Source of the DNA: Dallia pectoralis
Lineage: Eukaryota; Chordata; Actinopteri; Esociformes; Umbridae
Direction of reading: 5' to 3'
Length of the DNA: 64,000 nt
Assembly: GCA_029465975.1 (NCBI GenBank)
Contig: CM055743.1
Coordinates: forward strand, 17,465,507-17,529,506
Both the position numbers and the translations under genes were made by a program. The notes below the pieces were generated by a model. That model was not told where the DNA came from. It did no database searches and worked only from the letters and a program-made list of their open reading frames with translations. This document shows positions 20,017 through 35,000 of this stretch, piece by piece; the first letter of the stretch is position 1; every line of letters starts with the position of its first letter.

Positions 20017-23000
20017 GTATGTCCACCTGCTACCGGAGGGTGTCACACATATTCCGGGGACGTTTTTTAGCTTTGTAGCTTTGCGACAAAGTGGTTCGAG
20101 AAGTATAATAGCATGACTTGTTTATTAATTTTTTATTTATTGTGTATCTGTTTTGGGAGCACATTCCTTGGTCCTTTCCTGTCAGCTGTCACTAGTAGAC
20201 ATATGCCCCCCCTATGGGTGACAGTGACAGCCCGTGGGCTTGGGTAGGGTGCGCCCCTATGAGTGACAGCCCGTGGGCTTGGGTAGGGTGCGCCCCTATG
20301 GGTGACAGTGTGACAGCCCGTGGGCTTGGGTAGGGTGCGCCCCTATGGGTGACAGTGTGACAGCCCGTGGGCTTGGGTAGGGTGCCCCCTATGGGTGACA
20401 GTGACAGCCCGTGGGCTTGGGTAGGGTGCGCCCCTATGGGTGACAGTGTGACAGCCCGTGGGCTTGGGTAGGGTGCGCCCCTATGGGTGACAGTGTGACA
20501 GCCCGTGGGCTTGGGTAGGGTGCCCCCCTATGGGTGACAGTGTGACAGCCCGTGGGCTTGGGTAGGGTGCCCCCTATGGGTGACAGTGTGACAGCCCGTG
20601 GGCTTGGGTAGGGTGCGCCCCTATGGGTGACAGTGTGACAGCCCGTGGGCTTGGGTAGGGTGCCCCCCTATGGGTGACAGTGTGACAGCCCGTGGGCTTG
20701 GGTAGGGTGCGCCCCTATGGGTGACAGTGTGACAGCCCGTGGGCTTGGGTAGGGTGTCCGGTTGGCAATCATGCATGCCAGCCTCTCTTTGTCAGGCTTT
20801 TCAATGCCTACTCATATAGCCAGAGAGGTGCCACTTGGTCCCAAAAGGTTCCTGGTTGTTATGTTAATTCTTAAATAGCTTTGGCATTTCCCGTCACGTC
20901 TGGCTTATATGGCTAAAAGCTTGATATTCTGGCGAGACAGGCTTTTCGAGACATGTCCTTGTGTTTCTAAAAAAAACGCTTTGCCGGTTAAAACGTATTA
21001 GGAAAATGTTAAATTAATTTCATTTTGTTATGTGTGTTTTACAAACGTCAGAAAAAGGTGTGTGGCAAGACATGTGCTCGGTTATTCCAATAAATATCTG
21101 TCTCTATAAAATATGCATACAATTGGTATTCCACCCTGGTGTCTTTTACTCGTCTTATTGATTGAGACAGGCGAGTGTCATCCAGATACGCCCACCTGCC
21201 TTCATCAATTAATGGCTTGAAAAGGACAAGATGGCGGCATGGAGCCAAACATTTCTCTAATAATATTACAGCAGTATTGAAATCAAACCGACACGGACGT
21301 AGACATTTAGACGATACGTCCTTGACCAAATAGAGATACAAAGGTGTCACAGAGGCGTGGTGTACTTTAGAGAGCGTAACACGTGGTTCACATATCTAGT
21401 TTTGCACAATTTTGTTAATTAATACTCGTTCTAAGCATGCTATAGCTCATTAGTGCATGGTTGTCTAATTCATCCATATGTCCATTGTCAGAATCTGTAA
21501 TAGTCTATGAATGGGCGAAAGCATTACACGTCTTATTGTGAGTGTTGATTCGTGTTGACCCCAGCTACATTTAAAAAAGGGTTCAGAATATGTGCTAGTG
21601 TAAGGGTTATGGGAATCATTAAGGTTTGAGATATGGTACTAGATCATTGGGATGTTATTGATAGCATGCAGATATCGTGTAAAGCATCTACGAATTCACT
21701 ATCCAAATGAGGCGTTACTGTAGAATTTCACTGACTTTCACTGACACAGTGGACAGATTGAAACAAGTAGATTTCTGCCATATTGACTCCCCGCGGAGGT
21801 TCATTGGGGTTCAAGTCTGGGCTATACACCGCCTGTAGAGATGGTATTAGCCAGAAGATGAGCGATACCTTATTTTCGTCAGACTCACTTGGTATTGAGG
21901 TTTAATAGTTCTATTCTGCTTTCGCCAGGCAAGAGAAACGTTGACAACACGCTCTGAGTCCTATGGGAGGCATATTGTGTGTGTTTCACTCAGCAGTGGC
22001 CTTCGTCTCACCCACTCTACCATAAAGCCCTGATCGGTGAAGTGCTGCAGAGATGCTTGACCTTCTGACCGGTTCTCCAAACCCGGCAGAGAAACCCTGA
22101 AGCTCTTTTAGAATGGGTTCTTGCCCTCCCTGCTGACCAGGGCCCTTTTTACCCGGTTAATTAATTTAACTGTATGGTCAGTTCTAGAAAGAGTCTTTCA
22201 GGTTTTAATTTTCATGTCACAAGGATGGAGAACCCACTGTTCTCATGGAAATGTTCCATGTTCACAGAATTCTATGATAATCCTCCCCGGATCTGGGCCT
22301 CCATATATCATGTGTCATCAATCCAATTTCCCATAAGTGGACACCAATTACTTTCTCCAGATTGCTCTAGGATGAACAAAAATGGGACAGGAAGTGTCTG
22401 AGCTGGGTTCAAAGGTTCATGGCAAAGGGACTGAATACCCAGTGCACAAGATATTTCAGTTTTTCCATTTAAAATAAATTGGCTAGAATATCTGAAATGT
22501 TTGTGCTTTGTGTTTCTGGGGTATTGTTTGTATAGTAGATGGCAAAAAAACATATATAGACAGATTACAAATGAATGGGGGAAAAAACACTTCCCATTTA
22601 AATGAATGGTAGCATTGGGGCCTGATGTAGAGTGGGCGTTTTCTGATGCAAACCACAAGTGTTTTACCTTTGTTACCAGATACTTATATTGTTATCAAGC
22701 TCTGAATGTCCAATTTTACAGAAATCTGCCCGTTAGGCCCCTGGTACATTATCTGATTTTATGGTGATCGTGACCTACTATTGGGGCAAATTGTGGCCTT
22801 ATGTTACAACGTCGCTCATTCTCTGGGAGTTAGCACTTGGAATTGATTGATTCCCAACTTGCATGCAATTACAACGTATGTGCTTAATCAAGTTTTTCCA
22901 CTCTGGGTTGTGCATATTGATTGTAGGTTGAGAGCCTCTGGGTAATACATCAGCCTGAAAATCCCGTGGTGACAAAAATGTGGTGTCACGCTGTCTCCTG

Positions 23001-26000
23001 AAGTGGACAACAAGATTGTCTTTAATATCTCTGGACTGGAGCTGTGTGCCCGCTGTTTAACCGCATTCAACCGTATTAAGAACAATGTCTTAATTACAAT
23101 AATTGCCTGACAAGAACCGAAATGGCTTCTGTGTGGGACGTGAGCTGGGATTGAATGAAACGAAACGGACCGAAGACAAACGGCAAAACGCACATTCACA
23201 ATTTAGCACACATTAACACCAAGCTCCTTTCGAGACCCGGTTTAATCTGAATTAATATACTACCTCACATTAGTGTAGGCACAGCAGGGCATAACATGTT
23301 CTAACGATGTGCAAACAAAACCGCACGACAACATGGCACACCACATGACCTGCAATAAACAGCCATGTCACATGACATAGTTACAAGTGTCATTCAGTCG
23401 ATGTTTTCGGGATTGTGTTCCTAGCTGTGCCCTTTGACAGTAGTGGCTACATCGACATATTTCTAAACAGTACCTCTGAGGCGATCTAGACCTTTTAAGG
23501 CGTCTTGCGACTTGTCTTTAGCATGGCTAAGGGCCAGAGACGATTGTTAACGTCCAAGCACTGCTCACAATCTAATCAATACCATATTGAGTTCCTCCCA
23601 CCTCTGTTTAGCCATTCTAATTAGGCAATATTTTGCCTCAGCTTCTGTGTGGTGCATGCATTTGTCTTCGTTGTATGTAGCCTTTGCTAATGATCTACAG
23701 TGGATATAGAAGGTCTAAACACCCCTGATGTGAAAAAATTAGACAAAGATAAATCATGTAATATAATCAAAAGGTGGTTCAACAAAGTATTGGTTTAAGT
23801 GTGTGCACACTTATGCAACCAGGTTATTGTAAGATTTTTACTGTTTATTTTTCCCCCTCAAAGATTTCAGTTTGTTTTTCTGTTGAATTTTGGTCATATA
23901 AAATATGGAAAAAGTTCAGAAATGATTTATCTCTTTGTCTCATTTTGTCTAAAACATCGTTAGACACCCAGTCACCATGCAACCTATATTGTCATTGTTC
24001 TCACTCTCACATTGTGAATGTCACTGACATTTTCACCGACCACCAACATACATTAGTCAAACTCTGCATCTCTACCCACCTTCTTCCAGCTAGCCATGTT
24101 GGCATCACTAATGCTAATTAAAATGCTAATGCTCCGCTGTGATTGGTTAAATTGAATGTCAAAAAGCACCGACCCTAGTACGTTCCCGGTGTCCTGTGTT
24201 GTACGTTAATTGTGTTAATCTATCGTTAGTAGTCAGCTGGATGGAGATTGACACTGAGTAACGGATAATCGCCTTCCTGGAACCGCACCAGCTGTTGCAT
24301 CAGATAACCTGGACCTTAAAAAAAACTTTGAATGAAGTGCTCGATGTAAAACTATCTGGAGTTTTCATCTAACAAGGTGTTTGTTTTTGGTATGTCCTTA
24401 GATTATTCTTAGATATCTCAATAGGGCAGTCCCAGGTTGCACAGCTTTAACTCGGCCATGTCTTGACTATGTTGTCAGTTGGCGAGTGGCAAATCTGGCC
24501 AGCACTGCCGATGAGCAACGCTTGCTGTTATCTTCAAATCTCTCTAACCCCTTGGGAGTTGTGGCAATGGGAAAGGGCTGTCGAGTCAATTAGACGAGAC
24601 AGAATTGTAAAGGTGAGAAAAGAATTGGCTGGGTGTGGTCTGATCACTTCGGTATTTTTCAGACCGTCTGTCCAGTTCCTGTTCGCTGGCTGTCCTGTTC
24701 GCCGGCTGTCCTTTTTTCGCCGGCTGTCCTTTTTTCGCCGGCTGTACTTTTTTCGCCGGCTGTCCTTTTTTCGCCGGCTGTCCTTTTTTCGCCGGCTGTC
24801 ATTTTTTCGCCGGCTGTCCTTTTTTCGCCGGCTGTCCTTTTTTCGCCGGCTGTCCTTTTTTTTCACCGGCTCTTCTGTTCGCCGGCTCTTCTGTTCGCCG
24901 GCTCTTCTGTTCGCCGGCTGTCCTGTTCGCCGGCTGTCCTGTTCGCCGGCTGTCCTGTTCGCCGGCTGTCCTGTTCGCCGTCTCTTCTGTTCGCCGCCGG
25001 TCCAGTTCGCCTGCTCTTCTGTTCGCCGGCTGTCCAGTTTGCTGGCTGTCCTGTTCACTGGCTGTTCAGTTCGCCGGCTGTCCTGTTCACTGGCTGTTCA
25101 GTTCGCCGGCTGTCCTGTTCACTGGCTGTTCAGTTCGCCGGCTCCTGCATTAACGCTTATTCACTTCCTCCCACTCAGTGGCTGTTGCCAGCTTCTCATC
25201 CATAATGGATATGAGGGCCTTTACTGTTGAAGCCATATATTTAGCACCGTATTTCTCTTGTGGCGTATAACCCCTGCCGTATGGTAAGTGAGGAAGATGA
25301 GGTGTGTGTGTGTGTATCAGCAGACTTCACACTGTAGGAATTGTGTCTGGCCCACGCTCTGATAGCCAATTTGTGTGTTTGCAGTCAATGTTTATGTTGG
25401 CTATTTGCGTTCACGTGTTGTTGCATTACACATTAGCAGATTGGATGTCAATATTATTATTTTTGTCTTCATTAATTAAATTATAACGGAGCACTCAGGC
25501 TTGGCATAGAACATTTCTATAGGTTAATAGAAAGCCAATAGGGATTCACCAAGCCTCTATGCCCTGTACGTGGAAAGCAGAGGAGGGGATCTTCTGGTTG
25601 AGGACTTCAGATTGCGGAAACTGTAGGTTACCCATATGGCAAATTAGCCATATGTTGCTTGGATTCTCTGTGTAAAGTAGCACTCATAATCTGGTTGAGG
25701 CCACTGTTTTTAAAAAGCAGAGGGATAAAAACTAAGGATGCCAACTTGAAGTCGTACAATGTTTGGCATTTTGGACGTTTACAAAATGTAATCCTTTAAG
25801 CGGGTATTTAAAGATTAGCGGTGGCCACACCAGGAAGCAAACCGTTTCTATCGTCAGTGGTCTGTGTACAGCGTGGCTTCCCATCGGACGGAATGTTTCA
25901 CATGAGCTTGACCAAACTATGTAGCACGACTGTAGGTATTTTAGTTTTCTCGGCAATTTAAGTATATTTTTAAAACTGGAACCTCAACTAAAGTGGATCA

Positions 26001-29000
26001 TTTTGATCAGCTTGACAGAAAAACCCAATTGATCTCATTGTGGTGAATTCAGGTTTAAAATTGATTGTGGTTGCCTTTTTTTCTTGATATGAAGTATACA
26101 ATGTTGAATTTAGCATAGCGTTTTGCTCAGTAGTTTTATATGCAGTCGAGTTTGTGTTCAGAGTAGCAAAGGATTGCATGAAATCCAGGATGTAGCTCTG
26201 TTGGAACTCCCCTAAACGGGCCAGATGGACACACCAAGCTGTGTTTTCCTTTAACTGACCATGTCTGTTGTCTTTGCTCCCGTTCCTTTTGTGGACCCCA
26301 GTTGGCTGAGTACCGGCAGAGGAAAGCCCATGCCGACGGACAGAAGAAGAAGAAGAAGGCGAAGAAGAGGCGAGAAACGGGCGACAACCCAGATGGAGGA
26401 GGCACGGGGAGAGAAGACGCGGAACCGGAGTTGGATAAATCGGTGGAGGAGGAGTCGGAAAGCGGTGGTGGAGAACCGGACCCGTCCACCACCACAGAGT
26501 TTAACTTCGCCAGGACCCTTCGTAGCGGCCAGACGGTCAGACATGACCAGACGTATACCATAGAGGTAAGACCAAAAGGCTTCACAGACCCATGTGACTC
26601 ATCAAATGCCGTTATGTCACTGCATAACAGTTCAAAATCTCTGAAAATGTATCACGCCATTACTTGATAAACAACTGTGGCTCCTCTGCTTCATTGATTC
26701 TGAGAGTATGGCCTGAGTATACACGAGGGGCAAGTGGTTTCGAAAGTAGCTTCTTTGGAAAGGCTTGTGATCAGGTTTACTTGGCTGGGAACTATGTCAC
26801 CTATATAAGCAGGTCGCTGTTTAGTCTGACAGATATTTCTGTGCCTGAATTTCTGTCAAAACCGGATTCAGACAAGTTGATCTGCGGTAAACGACCGTTA
26901 GGAATAGAATATTAAATGAATTAAAAAAGCCAAAGACAAAATCATTCTGGTTTTGGCATCCAGGTACTGCAAATGGAAGGAATCCCGGATAATCGATTTG
27001 CATTTTGTTGCTTCAAAGTCCCAGTCTGAATCTATTGAGGCGGAATGAGTCTCAAGTCTCATCGCTTCAACCCGTCCCGGGGAATTATGCAGTTGCCATT
27101 AGCTACAAATGAAAAGGCCGGCTTTCGAAGGCTCAATATTAAAGAGATGAACCGTGAAGTTGCCAAAACGTGTCTCGGTTAGGGCTGTGTATTGATCAAT
27201 CAAGGTATTGATTCAATGAATCGCAGTGCGTCTTTTTTTATTGGCCTGAGTTTGATATTTGAGTGTTTGTGTTGCAAACATCATTTCTATCTTTTCATGG
27301 TGTGGATTTGTCTGTTTTCTTCCAGACATATAGACTGTGTTGCATTGGTTGAGCTTCAGTTTGGGCATAAATGTTTTCTTTACAATTTGGAAATAGCTCT
27401 CTACTAAAACGTTACAGTTTATTGATACCAAATATAGGTTTTATGTGTCTAATTAATAAAAAAATGAATAAAAATGGCACATCTAATAGTCATGAAAACA
27501 GTTGTGAACAGGGCAGGGTGCTCTTATAAGGGCTACAGACACTACGGATGCGTCACTCGTTTTAATTATCTGAAAGGGTTTCAGTTACCTTATTATCGAC
27601 ACATTATCGTGTTCGATGTCTGAATACGGTATAATGGCAAAAAGGTATAATGGCAAAAAGATAACAGCTGCATTTGACGGAAGTGTCTGTCTAAAAGCGT
27701 CATTGCAGACGTTCCCTGTTCATCGGCCGCTCTTCCTCTCGCAGACCCGGTCGGGCATTAATAATATGCCTCGCTGCCACACTGTGAATGTGAAATAGTT
27801 TCCGTGGTCCACAGACAATGGGCAAGCTCGGCGCAACCATGAGCGCTTACAAAAGCCCCCCGTCACCGGTGAAAGCGCATGTGCCATGTGTTGCCCACGA
27901 CTTCTTTGCACGGGCGTCGCATGTCGAGCGACTCAACTCTCCCCGTTTCCTCCGCTCTTTGTACGTGCCTCTGTCACGAGCGGTATTAATCGTTTTCATT
28001 CCCTCTGTTGCTGCAAAAATATATACATAAATAATCTGCACAGTGTTTCCACTCGCCGCTGCAGGTGACTGGGATGTGATGCGTTGCCGCGGCAACAGAC
28101 AGTTTCCTTTAACTGGGATTTGCCTCCTCATTCTAACGTGGTCTTGCAGCAGAATTTATTTGACCCAGAGGTGATAAAATATGAGGACTGCTGCCTGTGT
28201 ATTCTGCTGGTGGTGGTGGTGGTGGTCCCCCCTTAAAGTATAGTCTGTTTTTCCAAATACACATGCGGGACATCTTGAGAAATACTGAATTAATTGTGTG
28301 TTGCCACTTTAGTGTTGTTAATATGAACCGTTTGTCATTGGTGACTTTAAACTCTGTCTTGTTTCCGCGTTTCTAATCAATGTGACCACTTGAAGGATCC
28401 ACCAGTTCTAGAAACATTTCGGTTCCCAGTCGGTTTGGTCTGACACCGCTGTACGCGTTCATACCACAGAGTCTGTCCAAGTAGCAGTGCTTGTTCTCTA
28501 GTAGAGAGGCGTTGCTGTGGAAACGCCGGCTTCAAAGTGTTCCCCTTAAAGGCACTTGTATATAAGCAGAATGCTTCACAGGGGCGTGTGTGCGTGCGTC
28601 TCCCAGCCTGTTGTATTGTCTCCGACACTGTGGTAATAATACCGCTGGTTGGCCAGTTATCTGAGTATGGCCATCTTGTAATGACCACGGTGTATCCGTC
28701 ACCTAATGGCTACTTCCAGCAGCAAACCCCCCCCCCACGTCAGGAAGCTCACATCATCTCAAACTGGTTTCTTGAACGTGACAACTGCGTTCACTGCGTA
28801 TTCAAATGACCTCCACGGTCACCATATTCAGCAGTGTCTGCGTGCTGCTATAACGTCAATTATGGACCGATATCTCGGGATTAATGTTCGCCAGCACCTT
28901 GCTTGTTGGGTGTATGCCACGAAGCGTCCAATTCGGTACTGGCAAGGAGTGCCTAATAAAGTGGTCTGTCAGTAATTTAGCCGTGCAACAGACTCTGTGA

Positions 29001-32000
29001 TTCTGGGGAAGGTGTTGTAGATATTGCCATTTTGGATGCCACAGTAATGGGCGCGATTATGATGTTTAAGTCAATCAGGCGGAAATCATTTGACATCTGA
29101 AACTGACCTATAAGCACAAAGACAAAATCCCAGTTCATACTGTGTCATTAAATCCTTTTCCCAGCCTGACTCCTCCTCACTGCTCCTGAACCAATCAGAC
29201 TTTGCGGCTAAATGTTACCTGTACACACTATTGGCTACAGGCGGTGACTTTTATCAGGCGTTAAAACTCATGCTCTCTCATATTGGCATGGTCGTTACTA
29301 TAAATGCACCTACTCGTTGTATTATAATGCAATATGTTTTGGCATATGTTTCAATTGGCCAGTCAATTGGCCAATTAGCAGACTCCCTGTAGGGGTAAAA
29401 TCCCAGTCGTTCTTGTGCAGGTTCTGATAAATCCTCCTGTTTTCTATTGCAGCCAGAGAGTGAGGTGTCCACCACAGCGGAGGACTACTCCTCTGAGGTA
29501 AGTTAACTACGCCAAAACCCAACAGAAACCACCTTTAAATATAACCAAATATAGTTCATCCATAATGTCACATCTGATTCCTTTGTGGGTTTGTCCTTCT
29601 AATTATTTCCCCAGATTTCAGGAAGGTTAAACTGGTCCGATCTGTGATTAACTGTCCTTTTGCTCTGTAAGATTAGTGTTACATTTCAGGGCTTAGGTTC
29701 TTGGACAGGCCTCTTCCCAGGCTGCCTCCGTTATAGACCATGTGACTGGACTAGCTTGTTGCCGGGCACTCAGCTCCTCGGGTCTCTACCTGGCATTTAT
29801 CTGTAGTCCACAAGTCAAAGTGGAGACGTAGTACCTCTTACCCCCCCCGTCTACAAGGCCACCATTAAAAGCGCTGTCTGTGACACCCGTTTAATGGTTT
29901 GAAGGGGGCAGTCTTCACATTAAAGCTTGAAATAGTCTTCCACAACAATACCGAAATGTATCAGATCCCTCGTTCTCTGTGCCTTTTACACCGAAATGGG
30001 AAACCGGGAGCTGAACTAAAATCCCACTGCTTTATAAAACGGTACTGTGAATCAACAGGTGAATGGGTGCCAGGAAATGACCAAGATGGACACTTGCATG
30101 GAGTTTATCTGGGTACAGTACAAGAACCGAGTGGACAGCAAGCCTCTGTTTTAGCTAACAACCCGACAACGCACTGTTGCATTAATTGCTCTCCTCTTTC
30201 GTTACACATTTGCTTCATCTCTTCGCTTTTCTGATGTCCTCGCCCTGAGGCTTTTCTCAGACTAACTAACTCACTAACCAAACCCCTTTTATTTTCTGCT
30301 TCTGGGATATTCATTTGAAGGCCACTGACTGCATGGCAGCAACTGCCGCATTGTAGGCGCGCTGCGGCGGCGGTTATACTTCACGTTCTTTCTCACCATT
30401 TGCACAGCAGGTTTGGTGAACGGGGAACGGGGACTGCTTGACATTTCAGAGGTGTAAATAACTATTGAAGTCAGAAGTGACTGCGGTAAACTGAGGGCGA
30501 GAGAAGACGAGGAGAAAACAAGGGCTTGGGGAATCGAGCGGTGAAGCGGCTAGACGAGGACGCTCATTTGTGTCGGGCACATAGGTTATTCTGCTATTTG
30601 CAGTCAGCTACAGAAAGTGGGAGACATGCGTGGGGGGGGGGCAAGACGAGATAAAGGCGTCTTTTCTCTATGGGGTTTTTTGTTTTGTAAAGAAGTAAAA
30701 CATCACACCTTGGAAGGGAAATAAAGACTAAGCGAAAGAAAAAGCGTATCGGAAAAGTTATCTGTGGGAACGTGGATGTTTCCTTTAATGGTCACCAGTT
30801 TCTTTTGTAGTCTTCGATTTTAGCGAGTTTATTCTTGTTTTTCTGATCACTTCTATATGATCCTGGATTCTGGCTATTTGCTTTAGTGGCGGTGTTTAAA
30901 GTTTGCTAGTTCACAAGCCAACTGTCCTGTCCCCTCTGTACTAACACAAGCATCTGTGCAGATTTATTGGTCCCATGCTAGAGGTGCTTTTCTGCATTCT
31001 CAGTTCTGTGTCATCTTTTGATGTTCGGTGTGAGTGCTGATCTCGTCACTGTTCTCCACAATAACAGGACGAGGTGGACCCTGTGCCGAAGGAGGTGAGA
31101 AGTGGCCGGGTACAGGTCATGGAGGAGCAGCTGGCTGCCAAGACTCTGGTCGCGGATGAGCTGAGCCTAGAGCTGGATGAGATCCGAGCAGCCTTTGGTC
31201 CAGACGGCATACAACAGGTAGTGTGTCTTCACAAGTCTAATTCATCACGCAGATTGCATTAGGAGACGGCCTTACTACGTCTGACCTGGGATCTGATCTT
31301 ACATTAATGAGGGGATAGCTCTCATATGGCTAGCAACTCTCACCCTGCACATGTAATATCTATATTTTCCAGTCCGAAGAAGCACCTCTCTTACTTGATT
31401 TGAAAACATTGATCTGTGGTTGTGTTGCCGTCTTTATTAACGCCACGGGTGTGGCCTGGCTTTTATGATTCGGCCTGTCACTCACATAACATATGACGTC
31501 CTCTCCTTTTAATTGCTAACTTGTATAATTGATGACTTCTCCCTTGTTCCGCTCCAGCTGCAGGACTTCGAGGAGGCCTTAAAGCAGCGAGACGGCATCA
31601 TCACCCAACTCACAGCCAATCTGCAGCAGTCCCGCAGAGACAAGGAGGAGGTCATGAGGGAGTTCCTGGAGATGACTGAGCAGAGCCAGAAGCTGCACAT
31701 TCAATTCCAGCAGGTGATTCTAGTCCAGGCTATATACCACATATTATATATTATACTACATCTTATATATTATACTACATCTCATATATTATACCACATA
31801 TTATATATTATACCATATATTATATATTATACCACATATTATATATTATACTACATCTTATATATTATACCATAGACTGAATAATATACCTCCTCACCCC
31901 TCCCTTGTCTCTAATAAAATAAAAAAACAAAGATATCTCATACAAGTGTTGTGTAAGGTGCACCTGTTTCTTGCTATCGCTTAAAATGTTTTCATAATCC

Positions 32001-35000
32001 TAATCTTATCCTAATGTTGTCAACGGCAACACGAACATCCTCCTGTTTGATTGACAGCTGCAGGCTGGTGAGACGCTGAGAAACACCAGCCACAGTAGCA
32101 CAGCGCAGGACCTCCTGCAGGCCAAACAGCAGCTCGTCCAATACCAACAGCTGCTGGACGAGGTGACCAGCCAGGTCAAAGGGCACCAGGACCGGGCTGA
32201 GGAGCAGCTGGTCCAAATCAGTTTGCTCCAGCGCCGGCTGGACGAGGCCGAGATGGTAAGGCAGCTGTCTAGTTGTGTTACACCGGACCAGGCATACGTG
32301 AAAAACATTCTCTGGAATAACAGGTTTTGAGGTCTAGTCAATGGGTCCGTTTTATGGGTGGCTGACTGCGTTTTGAACTCTGATCGCAGTACAACCTCAC
32401 AAACCTCACTATTTAGTTATAAGGCTGTTCGTAGCCGTTTGTTTTAGTATGAGACTGACATTTCATTTTGGTCTCTGTCTGTATAATACTTTTACCTTCC
32501 AGGTGGATAGAAGCACTGGAGAATCATTTGCACAAAGATTAACGGAGAAAGACCTGCTGATTGTTGAACAGGAGGGAATTATAGAAGAGCACGAGCGTTC
32601 CCTAACACGACTTCGAGAAGAGCTCGCGCACGCGGGCAGAGGGACCGAGGAGACGTGTGCCCGAACGGTAAACGAAAAAGACCTGCTGATTTCGACGCAG
32701 ACCGCGATTATAACGGAACATGAGCGTACACTGAACTTGCTCAAGGTGGAGCTTGCCCAGGTGGAGAGAATCTCAGAGGAGACATTTGCACAAAAACTGA
32801 ATGAGAAAGCACTGCTGATCGCCGAGCAAGAGAGGGCTATGTCAGAACGGGACTCATTTCTGCACCAGATGAAGGAGGAGTTAACAGCATCTGAGAAACG
32901 CTTCAGCGACCTGAACTTGCAAATGACTGCAAAGGCCCAGGAGCTGGAGAGCTGTAAAAATGATTTGGTTATCTGTAAGCGGAACTTAGAGCTCAGTCAG
33001 GGTGAGTTAGATATAAGTAAGGTGGAGCTAGAGAGCAGTAAGGGTGAGGTACAAAACTGCAGGGTGGAGCTGGAGAGCAATAAGAGTGAGTTACAGAACT
33101 GTAGTGTGGAGCTGGAGAGCAGTAAGGGTGAGGTACAGAACTGCAGGGTGGAGTTGGAGAGCAGTAAGAGTGAGTTACAGGACTGTAAGGTGGAGCTGGA
33201 GAGCAGTAAGAGTGAGTTACAGAACTGTAGTGTGGAGCTGGAGAGCAGTAAGAGTGAGTTACAGAACTGTAGGGTGGAGCTGGAGAGCATTAAGGTGGAG
33301 TTTGAGAGCAGTAAGAGTGAGTTACAGGACTGTAAGGTGGAGCTGGAGAGCAGTAAGAGTGAGTTACAGAACTGTAGTGTGGAGTTGGAGAGCAATAAGA
33401 GTGAGTTACAGAACTGTAGGGTGGAGTTGGAGAGCAGTAAGAGTGAGTTACAGGACTGTAAGGTGGAGCTGGAGAGCAGTACGAGTGAGTTACAGAACTG
33501 TAGGGTGGAGTTGGAGAGCAGTAAGAGTGAGTTACAGAACTGTAAGGTGGAGCTGGAGAGCAGTAAGAGTGAGTTACAGAACTGTAGGGTGGAGTTGGAG
33601 AGCAGTAAGAGTGAGTTACAGAACTGTAAGGTGGAGCTGGAGAGCAGTAAGAGTGAGTTACAGAACTGTAGTGTTGAGCTGGAGAGCAGTAAGAGTGAGT
33701 TACAGAACTGTAGTGTTGAGCTGGAGAGCAGTAAGAGTGAGTTACAGAACTGTAAGGTGGAGCTGGAGAGCAGTAAGAGTGAGTTACAGAACTGTAGTGT
33801 TGAGCTGGAGAGCAGTAAGAGTGAGTTACAGAACTGTAGGGTGGAGCTGGAGAGCAGTAAGGGTGAGGTACAGAACTGTAGGGTGGAGCTGGAGTCCTGC
33901 GGAGGTGAGCTCTCCGTCTCGAGGCAGAAGGAGCGGATGTCCTCCAATGAGATCCAGCAGCTCATGGGTATTGTGGAAGGCCTCCAGAAGCAATGCCACC
34001 AGGGCAGCCTCTCAGAGAGTGAAACCCTCCAGAGGATGGAGGAGGACACGGTCCACAGGCTGGATCGCCTTCGGGCAGAGCTGGACGAGATGTATGGTGA
34101 GCAGATCGTCCAGATGAAACGGGAGCTTCGACTTCAACACTCTGAGGTCCTGGATCAGCTTGCAAAGCAGCATCGCGCAGAGCTGGATCTTCTAAGAGCC
34201 CAGACATCCAGCCGCGATCACAGTCTCAATGAGGTTGTTGAGGGCCAAATTGCTGAGCTTCAGCAGAGGCTCCAAGAGTCGCAGGGGCTTCATGAGAAGG
34301 TCAGGCAGGAGCTTACCCTGGTGGCACAGGAGAAGCTCAGACTCGAGGGGCAGGTGAAGGACCTGCTTCAGGACCTTCACTCAACTAGGTTTAAAATGGA
34401 GCAGGCCTCACAGAACGTTGCTCTCCATGAAAGCCATCGAGGTGAGCTGCAGCGCTTGCAGGAGACAGTTGACGACCTGAAGGCCCAACTAGCCGCTGCA
34501 GCGGAGGTGGCGGAAGAGATCGAAACGAAGCACGAGTCCGAGACGACCAACTACAAGATCAAACTTGCTATGATGGAGCGGGAGAAGGATGCCGTTTTGG
34601 ACCGAATGGCCGGGTCACAGGAGGCCGAACTGGAGAGGCTGCGAACACACCTTCTCTTCAGCCACGAAGAGGAGCTTGTTGTCCTTCGGGAGAACCTGCA
34701 GAGGGAGAGCCAGCTCAACACAGAGAATCTCCTCAACGAGGCGTCCGTCCGGCACGGACAAGCCCTGGAGGAATTGCAGAATAGGTTCAAGAACGACCGC
34801 GAGGAGCTGTTAAACCAAATCGCTGCGCTGAATGACAACCTGAAGAAGGCACGGCACAGCTCTGAAGCCGAAGAGCTGATGGAGGCTGACAAACTAAGAC
34901 AAGGTGTGGAAGAAAGGGCCAGAATGGAAGGGGAAATCCAAACGCTGCTGAGAAAGATTGAGCTGCTAGAAAATCAGACCGTGGAAATCCGAAAGAGCTT

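Noticed and set aside
24463..25230. 255-codon plus-strand and 174-codon minus-strand frames
   Set aside because: Generated by the 16-18-bp CGCCGGCTG repeat in AKAP9 intron 1.
32997..34049. 350-codon antisense frame and 357-codon +2 frame across the AKAP9 repeats
   Set aside because: By-products of the 42-bp coding minisatellite; only the frame that reads on into conserved AKAP9 sequence is supported.
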